Shown: positions 45,045-56,902, counted from the first letter of the stretch. The stretch: DNA of 64,000 bases from Parelaphostrongylus tenuis (GCA_019055375.1 JAHQIW010002239.1:124001-188000), one strand, 5' to 3'. The notes: a model not told the origin generated them from the sequence alone. Numbers and translations are program-made.

Positions 45045-47480
45045 GTAAACAACTTATGCAAACGGTCTAGGGCCTACCTATGTTGTTAGCGCCAGGGTCA
45101 CGTATGAGCCCGCCCCCTCCCCCCATGACGAGGTCAAATTAACGATAGGTGTTACGTGTACCAAGGCTAGAAAATCAATATGAAATTGCGGGTTTCTGGA
45201 ATTTATCCGGGAAGCTTCAAGGGTTTTTCGCGCCAATCATTTCGATTCGTGCCCTAGGATTTTGACTAGTACCTCGAACTCGTCATCGTTGTGTCTTTGT
45301 ACCCTGTGTGTACGTAGAGGCTTACTTGAGTTTTTATTTGTTTTTCCGTCTAGGTGTTCTTTAATGAGAATGCAAAGTGGTCTGCCTGTTTCGCCACTGT
45401 ATTCGCCACCACATGTCTTACAAGAGATAAGGTATACTGTAGCTACGTTCATGCAGTCGAGGTCTCTGCCGTTGGGACAAATAACGTAGTCCTTTATTTA
45501 CTATTATAACTAAGAGAATTGAGTGGTGAACAAAAACACGGCCTCAGGCGGGAATCGAACCCACGTTTCATCCTATCCGGGGACGCGTGCTCTACCACTA
45601 CACCACTGAGGTACATTTGCCCGACCACTCATTCTTCAACATCTCAATGTTAGCTATCAGCCACCAACCTTTTACAGGTTTCGTCGGGTATGCGATTTCG
45701 CTTTATAAACCCAGTTGAGCTGGTAGCTATTTGTATTACATAACGGGTCATACAAGCGGTTTCGAACTAATTGACGGCGCAGTGTTTAAGGAGGAATTTC
45801 TACAATTTCTACAGAATCTTCTAGACCACTGGTTTTTAGACACTTTTTAATTACGGTACTGACTTTGTCTGTTACGAAAGGTAGTATAAGAGGTACCTTG
45901 TTGTTTAGGTGTGGCGCCCTGTCGTTCCCATTGCGAAGCTTTCCGCTCCTTTTGGGCCTAACGTTAGTTGTTGTTCTTTCTTAGTACCCATTAGAAATTA
46001 GAGAGAAAAAGTAAATATATGTCTAGTAATTCCCTTCTTTCACGTCTCTGGTACAGGCACCTACAGCTGTTCGATACATATTTCGGATAAGTGCTTTTTT
46101 AGTATGTGAGGGATGAGAAGAAATGTAATGGACCAAGACGTTTTCGTTACTAGCCTTGCGATACCATTTTGTATTGTAGCCACTTAATGAATTAAACTTG
46201 AACGTTCAAGAAGGGAAGACAGCTCTTTGAATGTTATTGTTCTCTCGGCAACTCAATAAACTCTGACTGTCCGTTCAGAATTTGGAAGCATTTATCCATC
46301 TCTTCTTGCGTAGAGCAGATGACGAAACAGTCATTTATATCGATAGTAGAGTGTTGAATGCCGATGAAGAACTGGAGCTTCCACTTTTGACACGAGAGCG
46401 ATGGCTAAGCTGGGTGCTAGTCTTTGCCCCATTGCCAACCCTCTACTTTGTTTGAAATATTTACGTGACCACCTAAATATCGAACAGCTTAGACGTGAGT
46501 TAAGGAATGTGATAAGCTGCTGGACAGACAAGCCAAACATATCTATGCTTTCTATGTTATCTATTAGTAATTCATGAGTGGCTTGTATTGCGACGTCACA
46601 TGAGACGTTTGTACAGAGCGCTGAATCATCAAACGACTCCATTATGAACATATGATTTGGACGCGCATTTTTAAGGCGCTCTAGGAATATATTGGTGTTA
46701 GAAGATGGGCTGGTATGAACTTTGATAACTGCAACAATATGAGGCCAGGAAACCATGTTATCCTATCTGTCGGCCGCCTACACAGCTAATGATTGCTCTA
46801 ACTTCGAACGTAGAGGGATCAGTAGACCCAAAATCATTAGGGGAAAGTCTATGTGTTAATGAGTGTTTAAAGGACAGGGAATGTTGGTGATTCAATGTTT
46901 AACTGACAGATAAAAGATTGTTGTAAGCCAGCAGCTTTTGCCGTTCTGACCCATTCTTCATTCAATTTTCACCATTGTGATTTATATTCCTTTTCAGAGG
47001 AACGTCGATAGAGAGAAGCGTCTTGGAGATGTTTCTCCGTTAATATCAACTTCAACTGACGGGAAATAACTACAAATTCCCCACCCAATCGCTAATAGAT
47101 AACCGGATGTTTTTTGAGTTTATCAGCTCTAGGACTTCTTTCAAGCCATGTTTTTGTTTTCTGGTTAGGTTTGAGCTGAACTTGTTTTGTCGGTAGCGAT
47201 TAAGTGCGTGGAAAAGTTTGTCCGAAAATGTACGGAAGATTGAGTCAATTTCGCTATCAGGTTGTTGCTGTTTGAAGGACGTTCGTGGAAAAGGAGGTGG
47301 TGGTAATGTTGCCTCTCTACGTTGTGCTAGAGTCAACCTTTCTTGTTTCGCTTCATAACGGAGTTGATCTAATACTTTAGGCAGATTACAAGCGGTAGCA
47401 CGCGGCGATGTTTTGGAAAAAGGGTTGAGCAGGGGAAAACTTGGCCCCAATTCTAATAATGATTGCGCACTATCCGTGAG
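45045..47480 (-). pseudogene. PLE copy interrupted by a SINE
   Basis: Minus strand: N-terminal VLDQLRYEAKQERLTLAQRR, PPPPFPRTSFKQQQPDSEID, SIFRTFSDKLFHALNRYRQN and RLSISDWVGNL; RT core MFIMESFDDSALCTNVSCDV, FGLSVQQLITFLNSRLSCSI, SRGLAMGQRLAPSLAIALVS. At the catalytic site the reading is LYYRYK-stop: a base is lost, and the first Asp codon would be AAT (Asn). Later come KWYRKASNENVL-type sequence, a linker, then a 250-base SINE (45,496-45,745), then GIY-YIG with CPNGRDLDCMNVATVYLISC and KTCGGEYSGETGRPL (YIG is YSG). A PLE terminal repeat fragment follows at 45,050-45,190. Confidence 0.85.
45496..45745 (-). mobile_element. tRNA-derived SINE nested in PLE
   Basis: It splits the PLE sequence CCTTTGTATTACATAGACGG, which is continuous at 9,322-9,345 (minus-strand view), and leaves imperfect duplicated TTTATT/TATTTG at the edges. 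On the minus strand the head is tRNA-like: A-box GTGGTGTAGTGGTAGAGC, a good B box GGTTCGATTCC near 45,556, and acceptor-like CCTCAG/CTGAGG. The tail (AACAAAAAC..TTCACCACTCAATTCTC) is shared with copies at 48,410-48,610 and in the 41-42 kb foldbacks. Confidence 0.75.
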
Positions 47481-47574
47481 GGTTATGCCTCCTAATTTGG
47501 TAACTATTCGAGTTGTTCATAGTTGGTTGCTGACAGATTGGTGCGTTTTGGCATAGAAAGAGTGGTGGTAAAAC

Positions 47575-47650
47575 AAGCGTTGGTAGTACAAATTGTCAGG
47601 CAGATTCCCCGGAAAGGGTGAAGTGCGGGTTCGAATCCTTCCTGAGATCA
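47575..47650 (+). repeat. tRNA-like sequence
   Basis: A tRNA-sized stretch with GTTGGTAGTACAAATTGTC as a possible D-arm region and a perfect B box GGTTCGAATCC near 47,628. The acceptor and anticodon arms are not convincing. Probably another tRNA-derived repeat head. Confidence 0.4.
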
Positions 47651-47689
47651 GATCTTTGCACATCAGCCAGCAACATTGTGTGTACCTGC

Positions 47690-48300
47690 GATTTTTGGCA
47701 TTGTACGACTGTTAAGAAATCCGTCAACTAAAAAGTATTCTTATGAGATTGTTTATTGTAGAATTTATCGAATACAGCTCAGTGCAATGAAATAGCGGCC
47801 GACATTTTGACGGTATCTCATCCTTCAAGACCTGGAAAGGGCTAACTGATTGGCAATATACTCAGCCAAATACTACCGTGAATCTGACAGAAAAACGCGG
47901 TAAGCAAAATTCATGCACCTTCTCTCCAAAACATTTATCGTTCGGTTGTTTATGAGTTCATTTGCTCCGTCGGTCATAATCCAGTCTAAGATTTGCAAAA
48001 ATCTCCTGTTAGCTCATCAACACAAGCACAGTAATGATAATCCACAGTGAGATTGAATGAATGGTGCTGTCCTATGTGTCAGCTGGTACTAATCTGACTG
48101 CTGTAGAATGGACTGCAATCACAGGAGCATATCAGAATCAGAAGACCTTCGGTCAAGAAGGGCCGTCACAATACTTGGTTGTCTATCAAGTGGTACAAAA
48201 TCTCTTCAGTTCAGGGCAGTTGAAATTTTGTATAAAAGGACAGCGTTGAAATTCTCAGAATTTTTAGTGTCTTTACTGCATTTTTCGCAGTGTTATGATG
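47690..48300. other. Intergenic with inverted copy of the 41.1-kb HHR-like block
   Basis: About 47,700-47,930 is an inverted, diverged relative of 41,040-41,230. Its minus strand carries GGTCTTGAAGGATGAGATAC and then CGTCAAAATGTCGGCC (47,796-47,835), the counterpart of the motifs at 41,130 and 41,824. No gene is recognised. Confidence 0.4.
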
Positions 48301-48304
48301 TTTC

Positions 48305-48612
48305 ATACATTCCTAAGAGAATTAAATGGTGAGCGAAAAACCGGGACGCGTGCTACCACTACACTACACCCTTTTGAGTATTACCTATCGCAATGGCTAT
48401 CAGCTTAGCTGTATTTATAAAGCGAAATCGCATAGCCGATCAAACCTGTTAAAGGTTGGTGGGTGACAGCTAACATAGAGATGTTTAAGAATAAGTGGTC
48501 ACGCGAATTCACCTCGTTGTGTAGTGGTAGCACGCGTCCCCGATATGGAAGGAACGCGAGTTCAACTCCCGTCTGAGGCCGTGTTTTTGTTCACAACTCA
48601 ATTCTCTTCGCG
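48305..48612. mobile_element. tRNA-like foldback / SINE pair
   Basis: A truncated inverted arm (about 48,305-48,410) faces a fuller plus-strand copy (about 48,410-48,612) with the tRNA-like head TTGTGTAGTGGTAGCACGCG, B-box-like AGTTCAACTCC and the tail CGTGTTTTTGTTCACAACTC. It matches the SINE at 45,496-45,745. Confidence 0.65.
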
Positions 48613-49229
48613 TCAAAACAGTATTTCATTTGTACGATAATCCACAATTCTTGACTGGTCACGATGCGACGACTGCAGAATCGATTATCAGAAGGAGTAC
48701 AACAGTTGTGAACACTCTGCTCGAATTATCGTGGCTCTGTCAAAAACGAAAACAACTTTGGCCATATTAGAGATTAACAAAAGCCTAGTGTCAGCTCATT
48801 ATTGAAACAGAGTAGAGGACTATGAAATAGGTTGCTGCCCACCTGGTGTCCTAGAGTGTTTAGGGTATTTCAATGACTTGAGGCCGAATACTCAAGCGAA
48901 TTACTTAAGTAGCGTTTAATAGTAGCTCCTTTTTCTTTGGAAATGAAAACAAGATAAATTTTGCTCATCTCCATCGAACTAATCGTCAGATGGAGTCGCT
49001 CTTCCTGCAAACCTAACTTAACAGCTCCCATCGTCCGCCATTCGAAATGGCTACTTTTCGTTGAGTTTACGGAACACTCCTCAAACTCTGTTGCTGTGCA
49101 CATACTCATAGCCACCAGAAAAATTTTTTCACAAGTTGGAGTCTTTTGTGTGATTGATTATGGCATGCTAATGATATAATGTTTTTAGTATTTGGCCTGG
49201 TTTTTAGCATTACTCTGTGCTGTAGCGCT
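48613..49229. other. Intergenic, no gene recognised
   Basis: Short frames only (for example 48,870-49,115 minus). No motif or repeat is recognised. Confidence 0.25.
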
Positions 49230-49870
49230 TTTGGATAGATTGAATCGAACGTTCAAGAGCGGAAGACAATTTGCTTCCGAACTCTCCCTGAAAAGTTTTG
49301 CGTATCCTGACTCTACATTAAACACTCAAAATATTTGTGCAACTTGTCTTACACATAGCAGATGACGGAGCAGTCACGCATTCGAAGTGATATAATGGCT
49401 AGAGATTGGTTACTAGTGTTCCCATTCACCATAAAGGTAATGACAAAACTTGGAGCCAGTCGTTGCACCATCGTCAACCCTCTCATTTGTGCGAAATACT
49501 GCGCAAACGATCTAAGTTGAGCAGTAACTCATCCAAAACCCGCAACGTGTGCAAGCTATCAGGCCTATGCTTCTTGGTGCTGCCTAGGGAGTTCAAGGGT
49601 ATCCTGCAAGGTCTTGTCATTTGACGTGATATAAAAGACGCTGAAAAGATGCCGAAGCCTGCACTGCGTACGCATTGTTTGAGACACATTAAGTAGACGA
49701 TTCTGAAGCATTTGCTTGTTTTCAAGATAAAATAAGGAGTCTTAAAACAACTGCAAAGCTATTAATATGTAGAAATTATAGCATTCTAAATGCTGATCGG
49801 TCTACTTAATCGATGATCGGCCAACTATGAATAGAAATAGATCAGTAGACGCAAGATCATCTGTGAAAAA
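49230..49870 (-). pseudogene. Heavily decayed PLE reverse transcriptase
   Basis: Minus strand near 49,500-49,370: FAQMRGLTMVQRLAPSF, VITFMVNGNTSNQ, then DCSVICYV where the catalytic block was. Near 49,830-49,790 an ISCID-like remnant is visible. Many stops. It leads into 49,870-49,990, which is a diverged copy of the palindrome-arm segment at 3,190-3,350. Confidence 0.55.
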
Positions 49871-51054
49871 ATCGGACTTCACCAAATCTTGGTGCAAATA
49901 ACCATCTTATTAATAACGAAAATGATCTTTCTCATCAAAAAAAGCTTCGGGTAAACACTTACTCCAGAGTCTTGTTCTATAAAAGCGCGCTGCTAAATGA
50001 GAATAATCAGGTCGAGCAATGCTTCAATTCATTGAGTTCACTTCGATGCGCATGCGGAGACTCATGCAACAGTAAAACGGATATGGGCTGCGCAAGTGCC
50101 GAAATGCTAGCCAAGCAAAACTATTTTAAAATATATTTCAATTCTAAAATACACAATATACATCAAACTTAAAGTTATTGCTCAGGTCCGCGGTGCTGAT
50201 TGTGCTTCTGGAACTGCATGAAACTCATTTGTTACATCAGTCTGCAAAAAAACAACAGCGATCTGCTTTTCTTATTGTCCGAATATCGCTGGTTAGCCAC
50301 AGCACTTTGATAGCGGAAAGGGAGTGCTGCGGTAGAACTGCTTGGCTTAACAATCAAATTGAAATGACACGAGGCTGCCTATTCGGCTAAATTTACCATT
50401 TATTAAAAACTCACAGCAGATCCGATGATCCAGCAATGCTGACTGCATTTTCAATTCACGATTCGTAGGCAAAACAAAGCACAACACTTTATTCTCCTAA
50501 TGTGTGAATTCACCGTAATATGTCTAATAAGAGAGACTATTATTTTTTACGACGTGTAGTGTCGTTCATATAGAGAAAGAATGTTTATCAAAACAAATCG
50601 AACTTCTTGTGAATGGGATCCCAACTGAAGCATTCGAGGAATAACATACTTTAAAGGAAAGAATGAGTCCTACAGTTCTACTCTCTGTTTACGACGTTGT
50701 TTAAGTACCACTGAACGTGACTTCTGCACATAACCACCGCCCTGGGCGTTAGAGCAGTACGAAGCCATGAAATGAAGGCGAGTGATGTTTCTGCGCCGTA
50801 TTTTTCAACATCTAGCGCACAAACCAATCACGACGACTTAATGGAGTAATGTTCTGCTTAGGCCAACAATTTTCGGCACTTCAATGATTAGTTTTCACAG
50901 TGTTCTTTTATTACTGTGCGGATTTCAATACTTCTAGCATTAAAATCGTTTTTTTGTCTTCACGTAGTAGATTAGTGATTGAGCGTGTCTCTCTACATTT
51001 CTGAGGATGGCCTGACTGTGACATTCCGTAAGGCATTTTTGTTGAATGCCGGAG
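49871..51054. other. Diverged remnants of palindrome-arm repeat
   Basis: Phrases match the right palindrome arm in order: ATCTTGGTGCAAATAACCAT (49,892; compare 3,249), a GGGTAAACACTTACTCC block, and AACATCTAGCGCACAAACCAATCACGACG near 50,808-50,837 (compare 4,105). The interval is an old third copy of that repeat. No intact gene is present. Confidence 0.4.
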
Positions 51055-51122
51055 AGTGCTGGAGAGGGGGGTTAGCCGCGCGCGCGCCGCGACTAGCATC
51101 ACAACCGCTCGGTTACGGAGCC
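51055..51122 (-). repeat. tRNA-like (Ser/Leu-type head) repeat
   Basis: Minus strand begins GGGCTCCGTAACCGAGCGGT and continues into TGTGATGCTAGTCGC with an alternating CG run and GGCTAACCCCC. The A box resembles class II tRNAs (Ser/Leu), but no B box follows at the right distance, so it is a tRNA-derived repeat head rather than a tRNA gene. Confidence 0.4.
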
Positions 51123-52264
51123 CTATTCAGATTAGTGAGCAATGAAGACTGAGGGATTTCATCCCATGAAATAATTAATCTCTATTTTCCACGGAATAAC
51201 AAAAGGGGTAAGAAGGAAGTAAGAGACTTGAAAATGATGTTGAAATGCGATGAATACCGTGTTCACGGGCACTATAGTGTATTCAAGTGTGTTATGTGTC
51301 AAATAACAAACATTATCCATGCTCCTTTTGAGCTGCTGAGCTTCAGTATGGTCAATCAATAGTTGATTGCATCAGCTAATAAGCATAAATAACGATGTCA
51401 TAAAACTTCATTGTGACTAACTTTATGACGCTTTCGCCTTCGTCGAGGTCTTGACGATCCGAATTTGGTGCCCACAACATTGTTCTGTTCGTGATGTTGG
51501 CCTTCGATCTTGTGCCGTAAGATGAAGCACATCACAAACAAAGTAGCGACTGACCTACCATTTTATACAGTTTTTTAGACATGTTTAGGTGAATTGACTT
51601 CACAAAGATCCTTTTGCGGCCGGCCTAGCACTGGCTGGAATTTGATAAAACATCAACGACGCTTGCATACAAAACCGTCTTGAAAGGTCTATAAATACAT
51701 CAAGATCTCGAGTTATCGCTGAGAGTCCTCAGTAGAATGCCTTATTTTCTTCACACACTAATTTCGATTAACTAACCGCGACTCTATAAATGAAAGGATA
51801 TTTACTATCAGGTGAAGAGAAAGCCAATACTTGTTTACACTTATCCACCGAGCGTTTCTGTTAGAGAAGTGATTATTTTTCCTAATCTCATAGTTCAACT
51901 TGTAATCAACGCTTGCATTTGACACAAAAACTTGTCTTGCAAAGCCATAAGTTTGGTAAACCGCATCGATACTGGTGTGTTTTCAAAAACTACTGATTAA
52001 ATACTATACAAGTTTTACTCAAATAGCGCAGTAAAACAGCTTTGCTAATATGAATATCGATAAAACACTTCTATACAAGCAGTAGTTTGAAATCTCTTAA
52101 TTGGTTTAGTATTAATTTGGAAACAGTGGAGTATTATATGAATACCCAAGGAGAATACTGTGGCAAAACTGTTCGTCGATCAGCAATTCAAATTTGATAA
52201 AGCGGTTTGTCACTCAGCGATTCAAATTTCATAAAGCGTCAGTGAACGAAAGACGAAATTCAGA
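51123..52264. other. Intergenic, no gene recognised
   Basis: Contains the partner (51,245-51,330) of the protein-like stretch at 16,590-16,700. Nothing else is recognised. Confidence 0.25.
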
Positions 52265-52720
52265 ATTGCTTATTCAGCTTCGATTATTGTTGGTGGAAAT
52301 TCATTACAGCGACAATGATTAATACAGCCCTACCGGCAATTTCGATTTATCACTCGTGTAATAGAAGGACCAGAATTCACCATGTTTCTTATATTGAGAT
52401 TTTAGCTAAGTTGTTGGAAATTGGTGAAACTTTCAATTTCGCACATTACATTACTCCCTATTGGGATGGCTTCAGTAGAGTGAAAGCGACGTGTTCCAAA
52501 ACGATTTATATGACGGCCTCCAGCTGCAAAGAGTTTTTCAATATGTGATGTCCAAGCAGGCGTATACTGCACAGCACTCTCATTAACTGGAGAACAAGTT
52601 CTGCTTATATCAATCAAAAACTTGTTGAAATCGTAGTGAATGCAGCTTTGTATGGTAGTCCTCTTCCTGCAAGAAATAAACCTGTGCTGAAGCAAGAAAA
52701 TCACAGAACCTCAACATTTT
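52265..52720 (+). pseudogene. Unknown repeated coding-like segment, copy A
   Basis: Collinear with 55,225-55,720 (copy B). Both start with a CAGAATTGCTTATTCAGCTT phrase and encode PYWDG(F/I)(S/C)RVK..CSKTI and S..WRTSSA. Here a TAG follows the first ATG region and the frames are split, so copy A is decayed. It lies directly upstream of gene-family copy 2. Function unknown. Confidence 0.4.
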
Positions 52721-52778
52721 TCAAATTTAGCAAATTAACTTCCATTCACACTACAAAAACAAAAAAATTTTGTTGTAG

Positions 52779-54333
52779 CGCGGACAGTTACCTTCACCGT
52801 CACATGCTTCACTTTGCCTGTGCCATGGTTTACAAAGATTTACCCAAAGTTTCTGCCAGAGTGCCTGATATTGCAACTTGCTGGACAGGAGCTAAAGCAT
52901 TTGTTGAACGTCTCGTAATGCAGACTTTAAGCTTATAACTTTAAGATTTCAAATTTCCTCCACAACCTTTGTAAGACATTAGAGGTCAACTCCATTATTC
53001 TAGAATCCGTCAGGCTTTTATTACTACAACGACATGTGACTTCACAGTGTTTGATTAGAGAAACTTTCGAATAGACTCTACTAGACTGGTGAAAAATTTG
53101 TTTTCGAGGTCTTTGAAGTTCTTGGAAGCCAAGGTTTTAGCGCTTTTCCATCTGATGCTGTAATCGCAAGCACCCTGTGTTAACTAATTGGTCGAGTCAG
53201 CTACAAACCAATGGACTGCAAGCTGGTTGTTAACTTTGGAGAGGCATGTGAGTCTGCAATTTTGAATGGCTTAGTTGGGAGATTACAAGCAGAGATATAA
53301 ATGCCATTTGAAAGTGGTTAATGCGTTTATTATTCTTTAAATAGAGGAGCTAAGCTGTACAATTATCATGAAGTGTCCTAAAATATTAGAAACTATAGCA
53401 ATGACACTGAAAATGTGTTCGAGTACATGAGAAAAATTTTTCTATTTGACTGCTTTTAAGACTTCGCTTGAGATTCAATACACCCTGGCAGCATATTTCA
53501 AACTTCTTAAAAGCCTCGCATAGCATTTTCAGTGCTAGACTTACGTTTCAGTTTTCTCTCAAGCCTCATTAGTAGCACATGCCTTTAAGTTCAAAAGCTT
53601 CTCTATAACTGAGGGCAGCGGTGCCGAACATGTATCACTGCGCGTCAAAGTTGAATCGTTGGCATGTACTAGTAATGAGGCTTGCGAGGAAGTCGAAACG
53701 TACATCGAGCACTAGAAATGCCATATCAGAACTCTCAAAGGCTCAAAGCATGTTATCAGATTATATGAGGGAAAATGTCATAATGGCCCTGAAATTAAAG
53801 GTTTTATATCGTTGCTATTTTTGAACGATTTCCATTTCATTTTTGAGAGTGATGTTTCAAATATGGAAATTGACGGTCTGTAATGTCTTGGAGAATATGA
53901 GAAATTAGGTCCAAAACTGTCTCACGTTTTCAGTCCTCTATTACACTATAAGAATGCTATTCTGTACAACTCAGGATCACTGTACTTGACAAAATGATGC
54001 CACACTGTATCATTGTCAGCAACCCTGTGACAGGAGTTTGCACTGCAAAGGCAAAATGACAGAAATGTGAGGCAGCAAACAAACAGGTGACGATATCAGA
54101 TTTTTCCCCCACGCATTTGTGAATTTCATGAACTATCTTGGCTATAAATAATTTCTTTTCCTCTTCAAAAGTTTTTGTTGTGAAAAGGACGATAGTTGTT
54201 CGGACCCACAAACATCATCATGGCGAGTTGGTCGAAAGCAATGTGGCAATGTGTAGTGAACCGAGCGATTCGAATGAGGCATGTGGCCCATCCGGATCGC
54301 ATTTCTTCTCAGCATCAGGAACTGTCAATTGAA
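52779..54333 (+). pseudogene. Secreted nematode-family gene, copy 2 (pseudogene)
   Basis: Homologous exons without a recognisable signal-peptide exon. Exon 2 (52,779-52,926) is one base short of copies 1 and 3, giving a frameshift in LPV-MVY, and its donor GT has become TT. Exon 3 (53,109-53,247, the same 139-base length) encodes VFEVLGSQGFSAFPSDAVIA but has TAA where copy 3 has a Gln codon. Exon 4 remnant near 53,990 reads MMPHCIIVSNPVTGVCTAK. Exon 5 remnant (about 54,208-54,333) reads NIIMASWSKAMWQCVVNRAI, but its acceptor AG is GG and an indel shifts the end. The intron between exons 3 and 4 contains a foldback with HHR fossils. Confidence 0.8.
53531..53715. repeat. Foldback with hammerhead fossils on both arms
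   Basis: Arms 53,531-53,583 (minus) and 53,661-53,715 (plus) are inverted copies. The minus arm fits a hammerhead: stem I GTGCTA/TAGCAC (perfect), core CTAATGA (G5 changed to A), GAAA, stem III AC/GT capped by GTAA, cleavage-site C. Its stem II is poor. The plus arm keeps a good stem II (GGCTT/AAGTC) but has GTAATGA as core and a mutated stem I. Both share the G5 change, so the ancestor was probably already inactive. Confidence 0.55.
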
Positions 54334-54689
54334 CTGTGATGTCTTCAAGGAAAGTTTTTCAAACCGATATATTACGGCTTTACAGTAGCAATAAACTAGC
54401 ATTTCACATGAGCGTTGAATAGCCAGAGTAATTCGACTATTCTATTCGACTAAACTATTCGAAGTTGCAAAGTGTTGAATTTGGACTTGTAACTTTCGTC
54501 AAGAAAGGCCTGAAAACCTTGATGGATTTAAGATGAATCATTTTTCAAACTCATATACTCAAGTATTCACAGTATGAGTCTCAGTGAATTATCAGGAATA
54601 GGTTCAAAAGAATGAAGGGAAAATACCTGAATATATCCAATTATACGGCACCGTATCTCAAATTTAGTGTGGACATCAGATGACACCTT

Positions 54690-54950
54690 TGTTCGATTGA
54701 CTTAGTGACATGGAGAGAGCAGGGGTCAAACGTCATCTTGCACAAACAACATAGGTAGTCCCTAGACTAGATGACACGCTGAGTGGTCTAGTTTTCTCTT
54801 AGATAAAGTAATGCTTACGAATGCCACACATTTTCACTTATACCGTAATATTTTGCATAATTATACGAATGGCGTTACAAGAATACGTTCAGGATTTGAG
54901 GAAGACGAACGTCCCGAAACGTCGGCCATCAATCTTCAAGAAGAACTATT
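54690..54950 (+). repeat. Solitary PLE terminal repeat with HHR-like motif
   Basis: Matches about 9,745-9,980 in order: GACTTAGTGACATGG, GTCATCTTGCACAAACAACA, CCCTAGACTAGATGACACG, then the motif at 54,890-54,927 (TTTGAGGAAGACG...CCCGAAACGTCGGCC). The core here is TTGAGGAAGA, weaker than in other copies. No coding sequence is attached. Confidence 0.6.
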
Positions 54951-55224
54951 GATAGTTAGGAAGAGCCAGTGATCGTGAGGAAGGTATCAATCTTGCAAAA
55001 ACTTCAAATAAAATTGAATTAACAAGCTGTTCTATTTTTTCTCAGGATTAGATTGTTTTATTGTATAGATGCTTCCCTTGTTCGCTATGTAATACGATTA
55101 GCAAGATAGAAGAGAAATGTTTGCACACGGTGATCTTCATGTGGAAATAATTCGTACCTCATAAAAGACCTCAAACGGAGGTAAAGATTCACTTGTTTGG
55201 GGCATCGTGGTTCAAAACCGATTT

Positions 55225-55720
55225 TAAACAGAATTGCTTATTCAGCTTCGATCATTAACGGTAAGAAAGTCATTATAGAGACTGTAATCATAAAGCGCTA
55301 CCGGTAATTTCGAATTACCACTCGTGTAACAGACGAAGGAATTTACCATGTTTCTGATATCGAGGTTTTACTTAAGTTGCTGGAGAACTGGTGAAGCTCT
55401 CAATTTCACACCTTACTGGGATGGTATCTGCAGAGTGAAAGAAAAGTGTTCTAAAACTATTTTTGATTTACATGACGTGCTTCCACCAGCCGAATTTTTC
55501 AAAATGCGATGTCCACGCAGTGATATACTACACAGCACATTCAGTAACTGGAGAACAAGTTCTGCTTTTATACATCAATAGAATTTTCAAATGTCGCAGC
55601 AAATGCAGTCTAATGTCTCTTCCTCTTCCTTCATGACTCAGCAATATTCCTTTGAAACGTTGTATGGAGTGAAAATTTTCGAATTGCATCGAAAACTCAG
55701 AACCATAAAATGATTTAGAT
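55225..55720 (+). CDS. Unknown repeated coding-like segment, copy B
   Basis: An open frame at 55,348-55,581 (77 codons) includes LNFTPYWDGICRVKEKCSKT, DVLPPAEFFKMRCPRSDILH and STFSNWRTSSA. The same block is decayed at 52,265-52,720, and a related phrase (HSDFMNWRTSSP type) is visible near 5,425 in the palindrome. Three Cys in the frame and an N-terminal hydrophobic stretch (FLISRFYLSCW) are compatible with a small secreted protein or an exon of one, but no family is recognised. Confidence 0.3.
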
Positions 55721-56902
55721 TGATCACTTTTCATAAAATTAACACGTCAACGTTGCAGATAATTGTCTTTAACACCTGCTGAAAAGGAGATAAGCCACTA
55801 AAGAGTTTGTGACCGTTACATGGGCGGAATGACACTTTACTGAACGGAATGTCCAACAAATTAACGACAATTTTGTTTTGCCTGCACATCGTGGGAAAAA
55901 TATTTGAAGTATACAACTTCCCATCTTGATGATAAACACAAGTTTGTAATAGAACACTTAAAGAAGTGAGTTAGGATGCCTAAGGTCAGTGTCCTGGCAA
56001 TCATGCTCTAGAACGTCCACTTTCTTTTCTCATTTCAATATTTTGGCAATTTCACCAAATATATCATTAGTGTGCTTCACAATGTTTCTCTTTCTCAATG
56101 CGATTGGTTTTCAACGACACTTCTGGACCCAGCTCTATCGTTTCGTTGGGGGATTCTTGGGGTCGTGTCATTTCCTGCCTTGATCTGAATCTTTTCGTAA
56201 AATTCGTGCCTTGTTTATTAAACTTCTCCTCTGTCAATAAGAGGATTTGATAAGGGTTATAACACTGGAAAAGCTGATAAGAAACATTGTTGAGCAAATG
56301 AAATCTCTAATTTTCGAAATTTATTGTCATAAAAGTTCAAATATGTGCACTTTTGTTTTTTTTTTTGGAAGGTCAGCAGCTGATGCCGCCACATCACAAA
56401 CAAAGAGGCGGAACAAAAATTCACCCGCACCGCCTAACGAACTGTACATTCACTCAAGCTTTTGTGTTAGTGTGTCTCTTCCACACACCTTATTGTCATC
56501 CAACATTTGACTTGTATTTCATTTCTCTGTACTTCGAAATTGCAGTATTGTTATAAACGCGCTTATAAGGTTTTCGCTTTACATTAGGAGAATCAGGAAC
56601 CCGTGAAGCTTTTGGAAAACTCAGAAAGCTCCCAAAGCGACGTTACTCAGTTATATGTGCTGAGAAGTCAAATCCGTTGTTTGCATTCGAATAATCTGAA
56701 CGATGTAAAATTTCAAAAGTGTAACTCTCTCACAATCTCGGCATGACTGCTGAAATTGCAAAATTTTTATTACTGTCCACCAAGATTTGAGAGAGGGAGG
56801 ACCAACCTCGTGTAAATTTTGATCAAAGAAAAGGACAGATGTAGAATTTGTTTTCGTTTGAGTCCTCAATAGTTTAGACTCTTTTGGAAGCCGAAAGTGA
56901 AC
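55721..56902. other. Intergenic upstream of gene copy 3
   Basis: Short frames only; none recognised. A poly-T run lies near 56,355. No promoter motif could be assigned. The bases before the ATG end in TTTTGGAAG, a weak possible trans-splice acceptor. Confidence 0.25.

Noticed and set aside
45540..45615. A functional tRNA gene on the minus strand
   Set aside because: The A and B boxes are good, but the anticodon arm is poor and the same sequence recurs at 48.5 and 41-42 kb with a shared tail, so it is a SINE head.
51055..51122. A tRNA-Ser/Leu gene
   Set aside because: Only the 5' half resembles a tRNA; no B box or acceptor partner follows.
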